A stretch of 57,297 nt of DNA from Kocuria sp. (lineage in GTDB: Bacteria > Actinomycetota > Actinomycetes > Actinomycetales > Micrococcaceae): contig JAKDJD010000017.1 in assembly GCA_030454085.1 (NCBI GenBank), positions 1 to 57,297 of the forward strand. The letters are read 5' to 3'. The position numbers and the translations under genes were made by a program. Positions within the stretch are counted from its first letter, which is position 1. Each line of letters opens with the position of its first letter. Below the pieces are notes generated by a model. It saw nothing but the letters and a program-made list of their open reading frames with translations, had not been told where the DNA came from and did not search any database. Positions 9,012-17,739 of the stretch are shown here, in pieces.

Positions 9012-9048
9012 CTCTACTTTACATAATGTAGATTATCGGCGTTATAGA
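9012..9048. promoter_or_regulatory. AT-rich palindromic region upstream of the nfeD-SPFH pair
   Basis: TACAT-A-ATGTA (9020-9030) is a perfect 11-base palindrome, nested in TCTAC(9013-9017)-N10-GTAGA(9028-9032). TTTACA (9018-9023) could be a -35 with TATAGA-like sequence about 19 bases on. This AT-rich patch stands out against GC-rich surroundings, in the gap between divergent genes. It is a candidate promoter with an overlapping regulator site. Confidence 0.35.
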
Positions 9049-9116
9049 GATCATTGATTTGGTGCGGTGATCCTTGGTCCCCAGGAGTTTTGCAGGCAAC
9101 ATGGTAAGTACAACCG

Positions 9117-9605
9117 ATGGAAGGAACCTCGCTCGTGCTGACCTGGATCGCGGAAAATCCTTTTGCGGTGTGGTTGATCGCCGCCATTGTTCTCGCGGTG
9201 GTCGAAATGCTGTCTTTGGATTTCTTCTGTCTCATGCTGGCCGGCGGAAGCTTCGCCGCGACATTGACTGCCTTGGTCACCGATAGCTGGACCATACAGG
9301 TTCTGGTTTTCGCCGTGGCGTCCGTCCTGCTGATCTTCCTGGTGCGACCGATTATTGTTCGCCGTCTGAACCGGAACACGCCTCAGACGCTGAGCAATGT
9401 CGATCGTTTGGCCGGTCAGCGCGTCGAGGTGCTCGAAGACGTCTCCCAAGTCTCCGGGCTCGTGCGACTCGAAGGTGACCACTGGACGGCACGTACATCG
9501 ACTCATGACGTGGTCCTTCCCGCCGGGTCGACCGCGGTCGTTCGACGCATTGACGGGGCAACCGCCGTGGTCGATGCGGCCACCGGAGAAAACATGCCCG
9601 AATAA
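9117..9605 (+). CDS. NfeD family membrane protein
   Basis: A 162-residue protein with two or three hydrophobic segments in residues 15-80, including the NfeD motif region (AIVLAVVEMLSLDFFCLMLA), and a C-terminal OB-fold-like domain (GQRVEVLEDVSQVSGLVRLEGDHW). Short NfeD proteins partner with SPFH/stomatin proteins in membrane microdomains, and the next gene is such a protein. GTG at 9135 is a likely alternative start, because AAGGAA eight bases before it is a good ribosome site, whereas ATG 9117 has none. The gene is 49 bases upstream of the SPFH gene and probably in its operon. Confidence 0.88.
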   Translation: MEGTSLVLTWIAENPFAVWLIAAIVLAVVEMLSLDFFCLMLAGGSFAATLTALVTDSWTIQVLVFAVASVLLIFLVRPIIVRRLNRNTPQTLSNVDRLAGQRVEVLEDVSQVSGLVRLEGDHWTARTSTHDVVLPAGSTAVVRRIDGATAVVDAATGENMPE

Positions 9606-9654
9606 CCGGCGAAGAGTTCCCGACTCGAGGCACCACCAAGGAAGGTACATCCCC

Positions 9655-10833
9655 ATGGCACCACTCATTATTGTGCTCGTGCTGCTGATCCTGCTGGTCG
9701 TGATCGCACTGTTCAAGGCTGTGCGCATCATTCCCCAGGCCAAGGCCGGCATCGTCGAACGACTCGGAAAATATTACTCGACCCTCAACCCGGGATTGCA
9801 CTTCGTGGTCCCCTTCATCGACCGCGTTCTGCCGCTCATCGATTTGCGCGAACAAGTGGTTTCTTTCCCGTCCCAGTCGGTCATCACTGAGGACAACCTC
9901 GTGGTCGGCATCGACACCGTGGTGTACTTCCAGGTCACCGATCCTCGGGCCGCGACCTACGAAATCACGAACTACATCCACGCCGTGGATGAGCTCACGA
10001 GCGCAACGTTGCGCAACGTCGTCGGCGGACTGAATCTCGAGCAGGCTCTGACCTCGCGAGACCAGATCAACGCCGAGCTGCGTGGTGTTCTGGACAGCAC
10101 GACGGGACGCTGGGGCCTTCGGGTCTCTCGCGTGGACATCAAGGAAATCCAGCCGCCCGCATCCATCCAGGACTCCATGGAGAAGCAGATGCGTGCCGAA
10201 CGTGATCGTCGTGCCGCCATCCTGACCGCCGAGGGCGCCAAGCAGTCCTCGATTCTGACGGCCGAAGGCGAACGTCAGGCCTCGATCCTCTCCGCCGAAG
10301 GTGACGCAAAGGCCGCGATCCTCCGTGCTGACGGCGAGGCGCAGGCCATTCACAAGGTGTTTTCCGCCATTCACAAGGCAAATCCGTCGCAGAAACTCCT
10401 CAGCTACCAGTACTTGCAGACGCTTCCCAAGTTGGCCGAGGGCGATTCCAACAAGCTCTGGTTCATCCCGACAGAACTGGGCGATGCACTGCGAGGCATT
10501 GGCAAGGCCTTTGGAGACGGTCAAGGCGTCGACCCGATGAATCCCTTTACCGCGACGTCGGACGAGGAACCAACGCCCACGGAACCCGACGATTCGGAGG
10601 ACCCCATCGTCGACTCCCCGGTTCTCAAGGTCACCGAAGACGATCTCAAGCCGGACGTCAACCAGACCAGCGTCGACCCTGATGACTTCGAAATGCCGCC
10701 CTCGAGCATCGATCCGGATGAGCCGGTCTCGCCCGCGACGGACGATCAACCCGAGTCGGGTTCCGGTGCATCCACCGCGACGGAGCGTTCCGGAAACGAC
10801 GGCGACGACTACGGCATTCCTGGGCACCAGTAG
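9655..10833 (+). CDS. SPFH/Band 7 (stomatin-like) membrane protein
   Basis: A 392-residue protein with one N-terminal membrane segment (MAPLIIVLVLLILLVVIALF), an SPFH domain (about 20-200: QAKAGIVERLGKYYSTLNPG, then VVFIDTVVYFQVTDP-type sequence and a YEITNYIHAVDELTSATLRN stretch) and a long alanine/glutamate coiled coil (AERDRRAAILTAEG repeats, about 185-235). The last ~90 residues are acidic and disordered. Stomatin-type proteins form oligomeric scaffolds and pair with NfeD. The open frame extends upstream to 9397, but the family start and AAGGAAGG at 9638-9645 identify ATG 9655. Confidence 0.93.
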   Translation: MAPLIIVLVLLILLVVIALFKAVRIIPQAKAGIVERLGKYYSTLNPGLHFVVPFIDRVLPLIDLREQVVSFPSQSVITEDNLVVGIDTVVYFQVTDPRAATYEITNYIHAVDELTSATLRNVVGGLNLEQALTSRDQINAELRGVLDSTTGRWGLRVSRVDIKEIQPPASIQDSMEKQMRAERDRRAAILTAEGAKQSSILTAEGERQASILSAEGDAKAAILRADGEAQAIHKVFSAIHKANPSQKLLSYQYLQTLPKLAEGDSNKLWFIPTELGDALRGIGKAFGDGQGVDPMNPFTATSDEEPTPTEPDDSEDPIVDSPVLKVTEDDLKPDVNQTSVDPDDFEMPPSSIDPDEPVSPATDDQPESGSGASTATERSGNDGDDYGIPGHQ

Positions 10834-10970
10834 TCACCGATCCTCTCCCCTGCGGAGCGCTGATTTAGCCTCCGCTCGGGAGAATGAGACCATAGTCAGG
10901 AATAAACGTGGGCGTCGTGTCGCTGAACATGATGCCGTGACCCCGTTCCTACTCGGGAAGGAAATGATCT

Positions 10971-11324
10971 ATGAGTGACCGCAGCCTTCGAGGTATGCGC
11001 TTGGGCTCCCAGTCCATGGAGTCCGAACAGGGCGTGCAGCCTGCTCCGCGCCAGCGGGTCGAGTACCGGACCGACGACGGCGAACAGGTCTTCGTGACCT
11101 TCGCTGCAGAGGCCGAGATCCCGGCTACCTGGACCGCGAAGTCGGGCAAGGAGGCTCTGCTCATGGACGGCAGCAAGCCGGACACGAGCAACGAGAAGCC
11201 CGTGCGTACGCACTGGGACATGTTGCTCGAGCGCCGATCGATGGAGGAGCTCGAGGAGACCTTGCAGAAGCGCATCGATTACTACCGTAAACGTCACGAG
11301 ATTCCGGCCGACCAGGAGAGCTAA
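10971..11324 (+). CDS. rbpA: RNA polymerase-binding protein RbpA
   Basis: A 117-residue protein that fits RbpA throughout: MSDRSLRGMRLGSQSMESE, a core domain (YRTDDGEQVFVTFAAEAEIP) and the C-terminal sigma-interaction domain (RTHWDMLLERRSMEELEETL). RbpA binds group 1/2 sigma factors and RNA polymerase and stabilises the open complex in actinobacteria. The zinc-ribbon cysteines seen in some homologues are not present in the core. Ribosome site AAGGAA lies upstream. It stands alone and is closed by a strong terminator. Confidence 0.96.
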   Translation: MSDRSLRGMRLGSQSMESEQGVQPAPRQRVEYRTDDGEQVFVTFAAEAEIPATWTAKSGKEALLMDGSKPDTSNEKPVRTHWDMLLERRSMEELEETLQKRIDYYRKRHEIPADQES

Positions 11325-11357
11325 CCCTCGTTCTCCGAACGCCGTAGGAGCAGATGA

Positions 11358-11403
11358 CAAAGATCGGGGCGACACCCAGTGGGTGTCGCCCCGATCTTTG
11401 TCT
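11358..11403. terminator. Bidirectional terminator between rbpA and the mannosyltransferase gene
   Basis: A perfect 20-bp inverted repeat (11358-11377 and 11381-11400, core GATCGGGGCGACACCC) with a 3-base loop ends in TTTG on one side and begins CAAA on the other. It lies between convergent genes and should stop transcription both ways. Confidence 0.93.
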
Positions 11404-11421
11404 CTTCGCCCGGTCCGTTGC

Positions 11422-12177
11422 CTACGCCGTTGCGCGCACGGCCCGTAGCTTGTTGCACAGGGTCTTGGCACGAGCTCCGAGCCCCCAGCGGGCCACTTTC
11501 GTCATCGATTCCAGGATGACTCCGGAGTCCATCTTGGAATCCCCGACCTCGCGCTCCACGAACGTGATCGGAACCTCCGTGATGGTGAGTCCCGCCAACT
11601 CGGCTCGCCACCCGAGATCGATCTGGAAGCAATAGCCTACCGAGTCGATGGTTTCAAGATCGAGGCGATCCAGAGTCCCGCGACGGAACGCCCTGTATCC
11701 AGCGGTGATATCGCGAACATCAGTTCCCAACATCGTCTGAGCATAGAAATTGGCTCCACGGGAGAGGAACTGACGGTGCCAGGGCCAATTGACGGTCTTC
11801 CCCCCGGGTACGTAGCGAGAGCCGATGGCGAGGTCCGCACCTCGGTCGATCGCCTCAAGCAAACGCCCCAGTTGTTCCGGCTGGTGGGAGCAGTCGGCAT
11901 CCATCTCGACGAGAACCTCATAGTCTCGCTCCATCCCCCACGTGAAACCGGCAATGTAGGCCGCCCCCAGGCCTCCCTTGCCTTTCCGGTGGAGCACATG
12001 AATCTTCTCGTCCTCACGGGAGAGCCGATCGGCCAGCTCACCGGTTCCGTCCGGGCTGTTGTCGTCGACCACGAGGACGTGGACCTCGGGCTGTGCGGCA
12101 CGCAGGCGCTCGATCACCACGGGCAGAGCTTCGAGCTCGTTGTACGTGGGGATCACTGTCAGGGTCTTGAGTTCCAC
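11422..12177 (-). CDS. Polyprenol monophosphomannose synthase (GT2, DPM1-like)
   Basis: A 251-residue family 2 glycosyltransferase. It has VIPTYNE near residue 8, [15 protein letters not shown] (donor binding), [25 protein letters not shown] (metal-binding DxD) and GSRYVPGG. This is the catalytic half of mycobacterial Ppm1 and of eukaryotic DPM1: it transfers mannose from GDP-mannose to polyprenyl phosphate, the donor for extracytoplasmic mannosylation. The acyltransferase domain fused in mycobacterial Ppm1 is absent. Start is GTG 12177, preceded by CAGGAG. In other actinobacteria it commonly neighbours rbpA. Confidence 0.92.
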   Translation of the reverse strand: MELKTLTVIPTYNELEALPVVIERLRAAQPEVHVLVVDDNSPDGTGELADRLSREDEKIHVLHRKGKGGLGAAYIAGFTWGMERDYEVLVEMDADCSHQPEQLGRLLEAIDRGADLAIGSRYVPGGKTVNWPWHRQFLSRGANFYAQTMLGTDVRDITAGYRAFRRGTLDRLDLETIDSVGYCFQIDLGWRAELAGLTITEVPITFVEREVGDSKMDSGVILESMTKVARWGLGARAKTLCNKLRAVRATA

Positions 12178-12305
12178 TGTGAATGCTCCTGCGGAGGTCT
12201 TGAAGTCAGTGAGGTCGCCCTCGTGTTACTTCGTGATATTCGGTTCCGGCGCTACTTTATCCCAACTCGTCCACAATATCCTGACGAGCTGTTCCGGCTT
12301 GTCCG

Positions 12306-13160
12306 TCACATCCGGTACTCGGTTGTTCCGATCCGGGCCAGCTCAAAGACCGGATATTTCTCCCCCACGAGTTCCGGAAGCAACGGGGTCCGAGCGCGGG
12401 GGTCCGTGCTCCATGCGGCAATTCGGGTGTCCGCCGTCTGGACCATGAGGGCCTCGGCCCGCCACCCGGTGAAATCTGCCGACGAGTCCGGAACGATCTG
12501 ACCACCGAAGGGACCGCCCGCGCGAAACAGCCTTTTCACGCCACGAGTTTGCGCCGTGAACGTTGCACGGGTGGGCAGCCCGACCGCGTCGACGTCGCTC
12601 CGGAGTCCCAAGGCCGCCCACGCCCACGGGTTGACTGGGCTCTCCGTGCCTCGCGTCCGAACACCCGGCAGCAAACCGACGGCAGAACCGTTCCGTAGTT
12701 CGTCTCGAACCAGGTCGATCCAGTCGGTGTCCGACAGGCTGGCTTCGATCAGCATCTCGCTCTCCCCCGGCGAGCCGGCCGATTCGGACTCACGCCGGAC
12801 GACGACCTCGGCCGGAAGCTGACGATCGGGTTCATCCGAAAAGGAGTGCAGTTCCATGGGTCGCTGCGTGTCATCGACGATGCAAGCGGTGTATCCGGCC
12901 GCGATCATGGCCGATCGATCATTCTCCCCCGGCGTCGAGCCCGCTCGACCAACGAACCCGGGAACGAGTACGAGACCGTCCAGGTCCACCGTGGTCACCT
13001 TGTCATCCGTCAGGGAGTCGGCGCCTGCCTCCTCCCCAACCCAAACGACGCGATCGCCTTGAACCAGGACGGCCGTGGCAAAGGGGTCGGCGGGGCTGTA
13101 GACCGATCCGTTCCTGTACATCACGGTCGCTTCGCCGTCATTGTGTGTGATCATGCTCAT
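12306..13160 (-). CDS. Amidohydrolase-like protein, degenerate (no metal-binding motif)
   Basis: A 284-residue product starting MSMITHNDGEATVMYRNGSV. The first ~70 residues look like the beta-sandwich and first strand of amidohydrolases (VYSPADPFATAVLVQGDRVV, then DLDGLVLVPGFV). The expected HxH metal ligands after PGFV are replaced by GRAGS, and the protein is about 100 residues shorter than the family norm. It is therefore unlikely to be a metallo-hydrolase. ATG 13160 overlaps the helY stop by four bases, so the two are translationally coupled. The role is unknown; it may be a scaffold remnant of an enzyme that accompanies helY in relatives. Confidence 0.65.
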   Translation of the reverse strand: MSMITHNDGEATVMYRNGSVYSPADPFATAVLVQGDRVVWVGEEAGADSLTDDKVTTVDLDGLVLVPGFVGRAGSTPGENDRSAMIAAGYTACIVDDTQRPMELHSFSDEPDRQLPAEVVVRRESESAGSPGESEMLIEASLSDTDWIDLVRDELRNGSAVGLLPGVRTRGTESPVNPWAWAALGLRSDVDAVGLPTRATFTAQTRGVKRLFRAGGPFGGQIVPDSSADFTGWRAEALMVQTADTRIAAWSTDPRARTPLLPELVGEKYPVFELARIGTTEYRM

Positions 13161-16006
13161 ATTTCTTCCGATTCTTCCCATTCCTGGCCGAAGACGTCGT
13201 CGTCCGAGCCGACAGGAGTCTCCAATTCGTGAATAATGACACCGCGCTTGATGAGATTGGTGGCTGCTTCGCATCCGGTGCGCCACATCGGATCGTCCAC
13301 GGCATGGCCCAGCTGATCCAGGGCGTCGATGACCTGCTTGGTCGAACGCACGAAATCCCCGGCCACCAGGCCCGAGCCCTCCAGGCTCTTCGACAACGAG
13401 TCTCCCCTGGCCCACCGGTAGACGGACCACATGAGCCCGACATCCGGAACGGGCGTCTCTGGCAGTCGGTGATGGCGTTCACGGCCCGCGAGGTCGGTCC
13501 ACAAGCCATGCAGCCGGTTCGCTCTCTCCTGGAGACCGGCCGGATAGGTCCGGAGGAACACGGTCTCATCGCGCTTCCCCGAATAGACCAAGGAAGACGC
13601 CGCCGCGCACAGTGCCGCCGGGTCCAGGCCCTCGAAGTAGCCGTCACGCAATGCCAGCGACGTCAGCAGGTCCCTTTCCCCGTAGATTTTCCGCAGTGTC
13701 TCACCCGCGCTGCGCAGCCGGGGCTCCCCTGAGTCGTCGGGACCGACGTAATCGTAGTCCGCGAGCAGATCGAGGATATTCGAGAATCGTTGGGCGATCG
13801 TGTTGGTCCTCGAATCGATCTGATGGCGAAGAGAGTCGGTTTCCTTCTTCAACTTAACCCATCGGTTGAACCATCGAGCGTGGTCTTCCCGTTCCGAGCA
13901 TCCGTGGCACGGATGGGACTCGACGGCTCGCCTCAGCCGGTCGATCTCGCGTTTGTCCTCCTCTGGGGACTCAAACTCCGGAGATTTCGGCGGTTTGATG
14001 GTTCGCCCGGGTTTTCCTTCGTCCAGAGCAGACTTGACCCGCGCGGACATGTCGCGCCGATCCTGAGGTGTCCTCCCGGTGAAGTGCTTGGGAACCTTGA
14101 CCTTGGATATAGGTTGAATGCTTCCATCGAATTCGGACGGGCCAATCACACGAAGATGGGCAGACATCGTCACGACGCCGATCCGAGTCTCGAATCCACC
14201 CTGGGGCTTCCCCACCACCACTGCAGGTCCCGAGTTTCGTCCACGGGGAATGTCGACGACGTCGCCGGGAACCAGCAACTGCATCGTTGACTCCGCGGCG
14301 GACCGAGTCAGTCTCTTTCGCTCCTTGGAGCGACGCTTCTCGGTTTGATTCAACTTGTACTTCAAGTTCGCATATTCGACATAATCGCCCAAGTGGCAGG
14401 TCATGGACTCTTCGTAGCCGGACAAGGCCTTCTCTTGTCGCCTCACCTTGGACGCGAGGCTGACCACCGACTTGTCTGCCTGGAACTGGGCGAAGGAAGA
14501 CTCCAGGATGCTCATCGCGCGCTCGGCCCCGAACTGGTCCAGGAGGTTCACCGACATGTTGTAGGTCGGTTTGAAGCTCGAGTAGAGCGGGTAGGTTCGT
14601 CGAGAAGCGAGCCCCGCAATGGCCTTGGCATCCATCCCGTCATTCCATAGCACCACGGCATGGCCTTCGACGTCGATCCCCCGGCGTCCGGCGCGCCCCG
14701 TCAACTGGGTGTACTCACCGGGGGTGATATCGACGTGCTGCTCACCATTGAATTTGGAGAGTTTCTCGATCACTACACTCCGGGCGGGCATGTTGATGCC
14801 CAAGGACAGGGTTTCCGTCGCAAAGACCACCTTGACCAGGCCCAGAGTGAATAGATGTTCGACGATTTCCTTGAACAGCGGAAGCATCCCGGCATGGTGG
14901 GATGCAATCCCCCGGGACAGGCCCTCGCGCCAGTCATCGAAGCCCAGGACCCTGAGATCTTTCAGATCCACAGAGGCCGTGGCCTCGGCGATGTAGGCAC
15001 GAATCATTTGCGCCTGGCGCTGGTCGGTCAATCGGATATCCGAGGCAATGCATTGCAGTACTGCGTCGTCGCATGCGGCGCGCGAGAAAATGAAGTAGAT
15101 CGCTGGCAGCAGCCCGTTCTCGTCGAGAGACCTCAGAACAACGGGCCGAGGGGCACGCCGCATGGGCGGCGGACCGCCGCGCCCCTGACCTTTTCCTTTG
15201 CCGCGGCGGGACCCGCGGCGGGGCCCTGGGCCTCTTCGGGATGTGGCCTTCAACAGATCCGTATTGACCTTGATCTTTTCGGTGCCGTCTCGGCGCACGA
15301 TGTCCGCCGCTTTCGAGATGGTCGTGTTGTCCGCAAACAGGTCGTACAGGCGGTGTCCGGCCATGACGTGCTGCCACAGCGGAACGGGTCGATGTTCCGA
15401 CACGACCACTCGGGTGGACCCACGCACCGTGTCGAGCCACTGCCCGAATTCCTCGGCGTTCGAGATGGTGGCAGACAGCGACACGACGGCCACGGATTCG
15501 GGGAGGTGGATCATGACTTCTTCCCAGACGGCACCACGGAACCGGTCGGCCAGGTAGTGGACCTCGTCCATCACCACGAATCCCAGCGAGGAAAGGGTCG
15601 AAGACTGCGCGTACAGCATGTTGCGCAGAACTTCGGTAGTCATGACCATGATGGGGGCCTCTGGGTTCACGGAGATGTCCCCCGTGAGGAGGCCTACGTT
15701 CTCGGCTCCGTAAATCCGGCTGAGGTCGTGGAATTTCTGGTTCGACAGGGCCTTGATGGGCGTGGTGTAGAAGGCTTTTTTGCCGTGCCGCCGGGCCAGG
15801 AATACCGCAAATTCACCCACGACCGTCTTGCCGGCGCCCGTGGGCGCGGCGACCAGGACACCATCGCCGTCCTGCAATACCTCGCATGCTTCCCGCTGGA
15901 AATCATCGAGCGGAAAGTCGAGGGAGCTTTCGAAAAGACCCACGGAGCTCTTGAGGTACTCGCTACGGGCCTTGGCCGCTTCGTATTTCTCGGCGTAACT
16001 GGGCAT
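13157..16006 (-). CDS. helY: Ski2/Mtr4-like DEAD-box RNA helicase HelY
   Basis: A 949-residue superfamily 2 helicase. Walker A is APTGAGKT (54-61), motif Ia follows at TTPIKALSNQKFHDL, motif II is DEVH (147-150), motif III is SLSATISNAEEF, and motif VI is QLTGRAGRRGIDVEG. A C-terminal DSHCT domain covers roughly the last 170 residues. Size and layout match mycobacterial HelY, related to yeast Ski2/Mtr4. A basic, glycine-rich insert at about 255-285 (RRGPGPRRGSRRGKGKGQGR) may bind RNA. It probably acts in RNA turnover or ribosome-related RNA handling. The gene lies downstream of tatC and is coupled to the amidohydrolase-like gene. Confidence 0.95.
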   Translation of the reverse strand: MPSYAEKYEAAKARSEYLKSSVGLFESSLDFPLDDFQREACEVLQDGDGVLVAAPTGAGKTVVGEFAVFLARRHGKKAFYTTPIKALSNQKFHDLSRIYGAENVGLLTGDISVNPEAPIMVMTTEVLRNMLYAQSSTLSSLGFVVMDEVHYLADRFRGAVWEEVMIHLPESVAVVSLSATISNAEEFGQWLDTVRGSTRVVVSEHRPVPLWQHVMAGHRLYDLFADNTTISKAADIVRRDGTEKIKVNTDLLKATSRRGPGPRRGSRRGKGKGQGRGGPPPMRRAPRPVVLRSLDENGLLPAIYFIFSRAACDDAVLQCIASDIRLTDQRQAQMIRAYIAEATASVDLKDLRVLGFDDWREGLSRGIASHHAGMLPLFKEIVEHLFTLGLVKVVFATETLSLGINMPARSVVIEKLSKFNGEQHVDITPGEYTQLTGRAGRRGIDVEGHAVVLWNDGMDAKAIAGLASRRTYPLYSSFKPTYNMSVNLLDQFGAERAMSILESSFAQFQADKSVVSLASKVRRQEKALSGYEESMTCHLGDYVEYANLKYKLNQTEKRRSKERKRLTRSAAESTMQLLVPGDVVDIPRGRNSGPAVVVGKPQGGFETRIGVVTMSAHLRVIGPSEFDGSIQPISKVKVPKHFTGRTPQDRRDMSARVKSALDEGKPGRTIKPPKSPEFESPEEDKREIDRLRRAVESHPCHGCSEREDHARWFNRWVKLKKETDSLRHQIDSRTNTIAQRFSNILDLLADYDYVGPDDSGEPRLRSAGETLRKIYGERDLLTSLALRDGYFEGLDPAALCAAASSLVYSGKRDETVFLRTYPAGLQERANRLHGLWTDLAGRERHHRLPETPVPDVGLMWSVYRWARGDSLSKSLEGSGLVAGDFVRSTKQVIDALDQLGHAVDDPMWRTGCEAATNLIKRGVIIHELETPVGSDDDVFGQEWEESEEI

Positions 16007-16094
16007 AACACCAGCCTATCGGCACGCACGGGCACGCACGTACCGATTCAGCTATACGACGTACTCCGCTACGGAGCGAAGGCTTGCGGCTCCC

Positions 16095-16937
16095 CTACCG
16101 ACCGAGCTGTTCCAGGCCCTCTTCGGACGTGGCCTTGTGGGCATCGGCGCCGTAGGACTCTGCCAGTTTTGCGTTCTTCTTGTCCCGACGCTTGTCGTTG
16201 AACATGCAAATGGCGATGGCAAGGAAAAACAGGATCAACAGCGGGGCCATCAGATAGAACATCGTCATCACATCCGTGCCCGGGGCCGTCATCGCGGCCA
16301 GCAGAGCGACAATGACCACGACCCAGCGCCAGGACTTGAGGATGGTACGCCCACGGATGAGGCCCATCATGTTCACGCCCACCAGAGCGACGGGAATGAC
16401 AAAAGATACACCAAAGGAAATGATCAACTTGACGACGAAAGAGATGTAGGTCTTCGCCTCAATGAAGTTGGACTGGCCCTCGGGCGTGAACGCGGTGAGG
16501 GTCTTGACGGCCGTCGGCATGCACAGCCACGCGATCCAGATGCCCAGCAGGAACAAGGGAACCGAGACACACACGAAACTGACGGCGTACAGCTTTTCCT
16601 TCTTGTGGAGTGCTGGTGTGATGTACGCCCACAGCTGGTAGAGCCAGACCGGTGAGGCCAGAACCAGGCCGATGGCCAGTGAAACCTGGACCATGACATC
16701 GAACGCCGAGGCGACGCCGTTGAAGTTGATGCTTGCATGACGTCCATGGTCCTGGGCGATGTCAGCGATGGGCTCGGTGATAGCGCGCATGACCGGGTAA
16801 TAGAAGAAGAACCCGGCTATAGCTGCCAACACGGTGGCTATGGCCGCTTTCATCACTCGATTGCGAAACTCCCGGAGGTGTTCGCGCAACGCCATCTGCG
16901 CCTGGGGGTTGCCCTTGCGGCTGTACTTGGATGCCAT
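16095..16937 (-). CDS. tatC: Twin-arginine translocase subunit TatC
   Basis: A 280-residue protein with six predicted membrane helices. It contains MALREHLREFRNRVMKA near residue 15 (the TatC signal-recognition region), PVWLYQLWAYITPALHKKEK and FGVSFVIPVALVGVN, all typical of TatC. It recognises twin-arginine signal peptides and, with TatA, exports folded proteins. It is downstream of tatA in the same orientation. A client in this window is the PhoX-type protein at 55096-57189; the Rieske protein QcrA is another likely one. Confidence 0.96.
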   Translation of the reverse strand: MASKYSRKGNPQAQMALREHLREFRNRVMKAAIATVLAAIAGFFFYYPVMRAITEPIADIAQDHGRHASINFNGVASAFDVMVQVSLAIGLVLASPVWLYQLWAYITPALHKKEKLYAVSFVCVSVPLFLLGIWIAWLCMPTAVKTLTAFTPEGQSNFIEAKTYISFVVKLIISFGVSFVIPVALVGVNMMGLIRGRTILKSWRWVVVIVALLAAMTAPGTDVMTMFYLMAPLLILFFLAIAICMFNDKRRDKKNAKLAESYGADAHKATSEEGLEQLGR

Positions 16938-17031
16938 GCTTCGGTCCGTGTCCTCGAGTCAGCAGAACTCCGGCCGCGGTCTCACCTCATCGTCTCGGGG
17001 ACGGAGGTTCTTGCGGCCGGAGCATCAGCGG

Positions 17032-17322
17032 CTAATTCTTCGTCGTGCCCTGATCCCGGACATCGGAATTATCGGTCGAGGACCCGGCCGAGTGCGAGCC
17101 CCGGCCGGTTTCGTTGTCGACGACTTCACCGTTGACGACGTGATTCTTGGCTGACGTCTCGTCCTTGTCATCCTTCATGTCCTTGACCTCGGACTTGAAG
17201 ATCTTCATCGACTGGCCCAGGCTGCGAGCCATGCCGGGAAGTTTCGGGGCGCCGAAGAGCAAGAGGATGATGACCAGGAGAATCAGGAGATAGACGGGGT
17301 GGTCAAAGAGCCTACCGAGCAT
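17032..17322 (-). CDS. tatA: Twin-arginine translocase subunit TatA
   Basis: A 96-residue protein with a single N-terminal membrane helix (residues 8-23, LFDHPVYLLILLVIILLLFG), the APKLPGMARSLGQSMKIFK amphipathic region characteristic of TatA/E, and a charged disordered tail (MKDDKDETS). It forms the variable-size conduit of the Tat translocase. Its start overlaps the end of the preceding gene by 11 bases. Confidence 0.94.
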   Translation of the reverse strand: MLGRLFDHPVYLLILLVIILLLFGAPKLPGMARSLGQSMKIFKSEVKDMKDDKDETSAKNHVVNGEVVDNETGRGSHSAGSSTDNSDVRDQGTTKN

Positions 17323-17683
17323 GGGTTCTTCCTTTCTTGTCGCCTCGCATCATATCCCTGAAATTCTGGGGCTGACCGAGACGGTCCCGCCGCGCGATGC
17401 GCTGGGCTGCTTTTCGTTGATGTCGCGTCGAGCGTTCGCGAAGATACTCTTCACGGGCTCGGTGGATTGGGACGAGTATTCCGGGAACGGGTGCCTCACG
17501 GATTCCCGTAGCCACTGAACTGGCCGATGTCTCCCATCGGTTGGTCATATCTTCCCCGAGTGAACCGACGTCCTCGAGGGCGCCGAAGAACCGCTGTACG
17601 GTTCGCCAGGCCAACCACCCGAGAATCGCCGCGGATACGAGGACGAGGACCGTCCACAAGAGTATCCAAAACCACCAAGGCAT
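17312..17683 (-). CDS. Small single-pass membrane protein, function unknown
   Basis: A 123-residue product starting MPWWFWILLWTVLVLVSAAI. One membrane helix covers about residues 3-26; the rest is basic and polar, with many arginines near the end (HRAREEYLRERSTRHQRKAA). The open frame runs upstream to 17818 inside pafBC, but ATG 17683 puts the membrane segment at the N terminus as a signal anchor. It overlaps the start of tatA by 11 bases and follows pafBC. I do not recognise a named family; location suggests co-expression with the Tat genes. Confidence 0.6.
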   Translation of the reverse strand: MPWWFWILLWTVLVLVSAAILGWLAWRTVQRFFGALEDVGSLGEDMTNRWETSASSVATGIREAPVPGILVPIHRAREEYLRERSTRHQRKAAQRIARRDRLGQPQNFRDMMRGDKKGRTHAR

Positions 17684-17739
17684 ACGTTCATTATAATCAT
17701 CGATCCTCCGGCCCCGACGGTCGGACAGGGTTGAACTGG

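Noticed and set aside
14855..16201. 448-residue frame antisense to helY
   Set aside because: Codon-bias shadow of helY; no recognisable protein.
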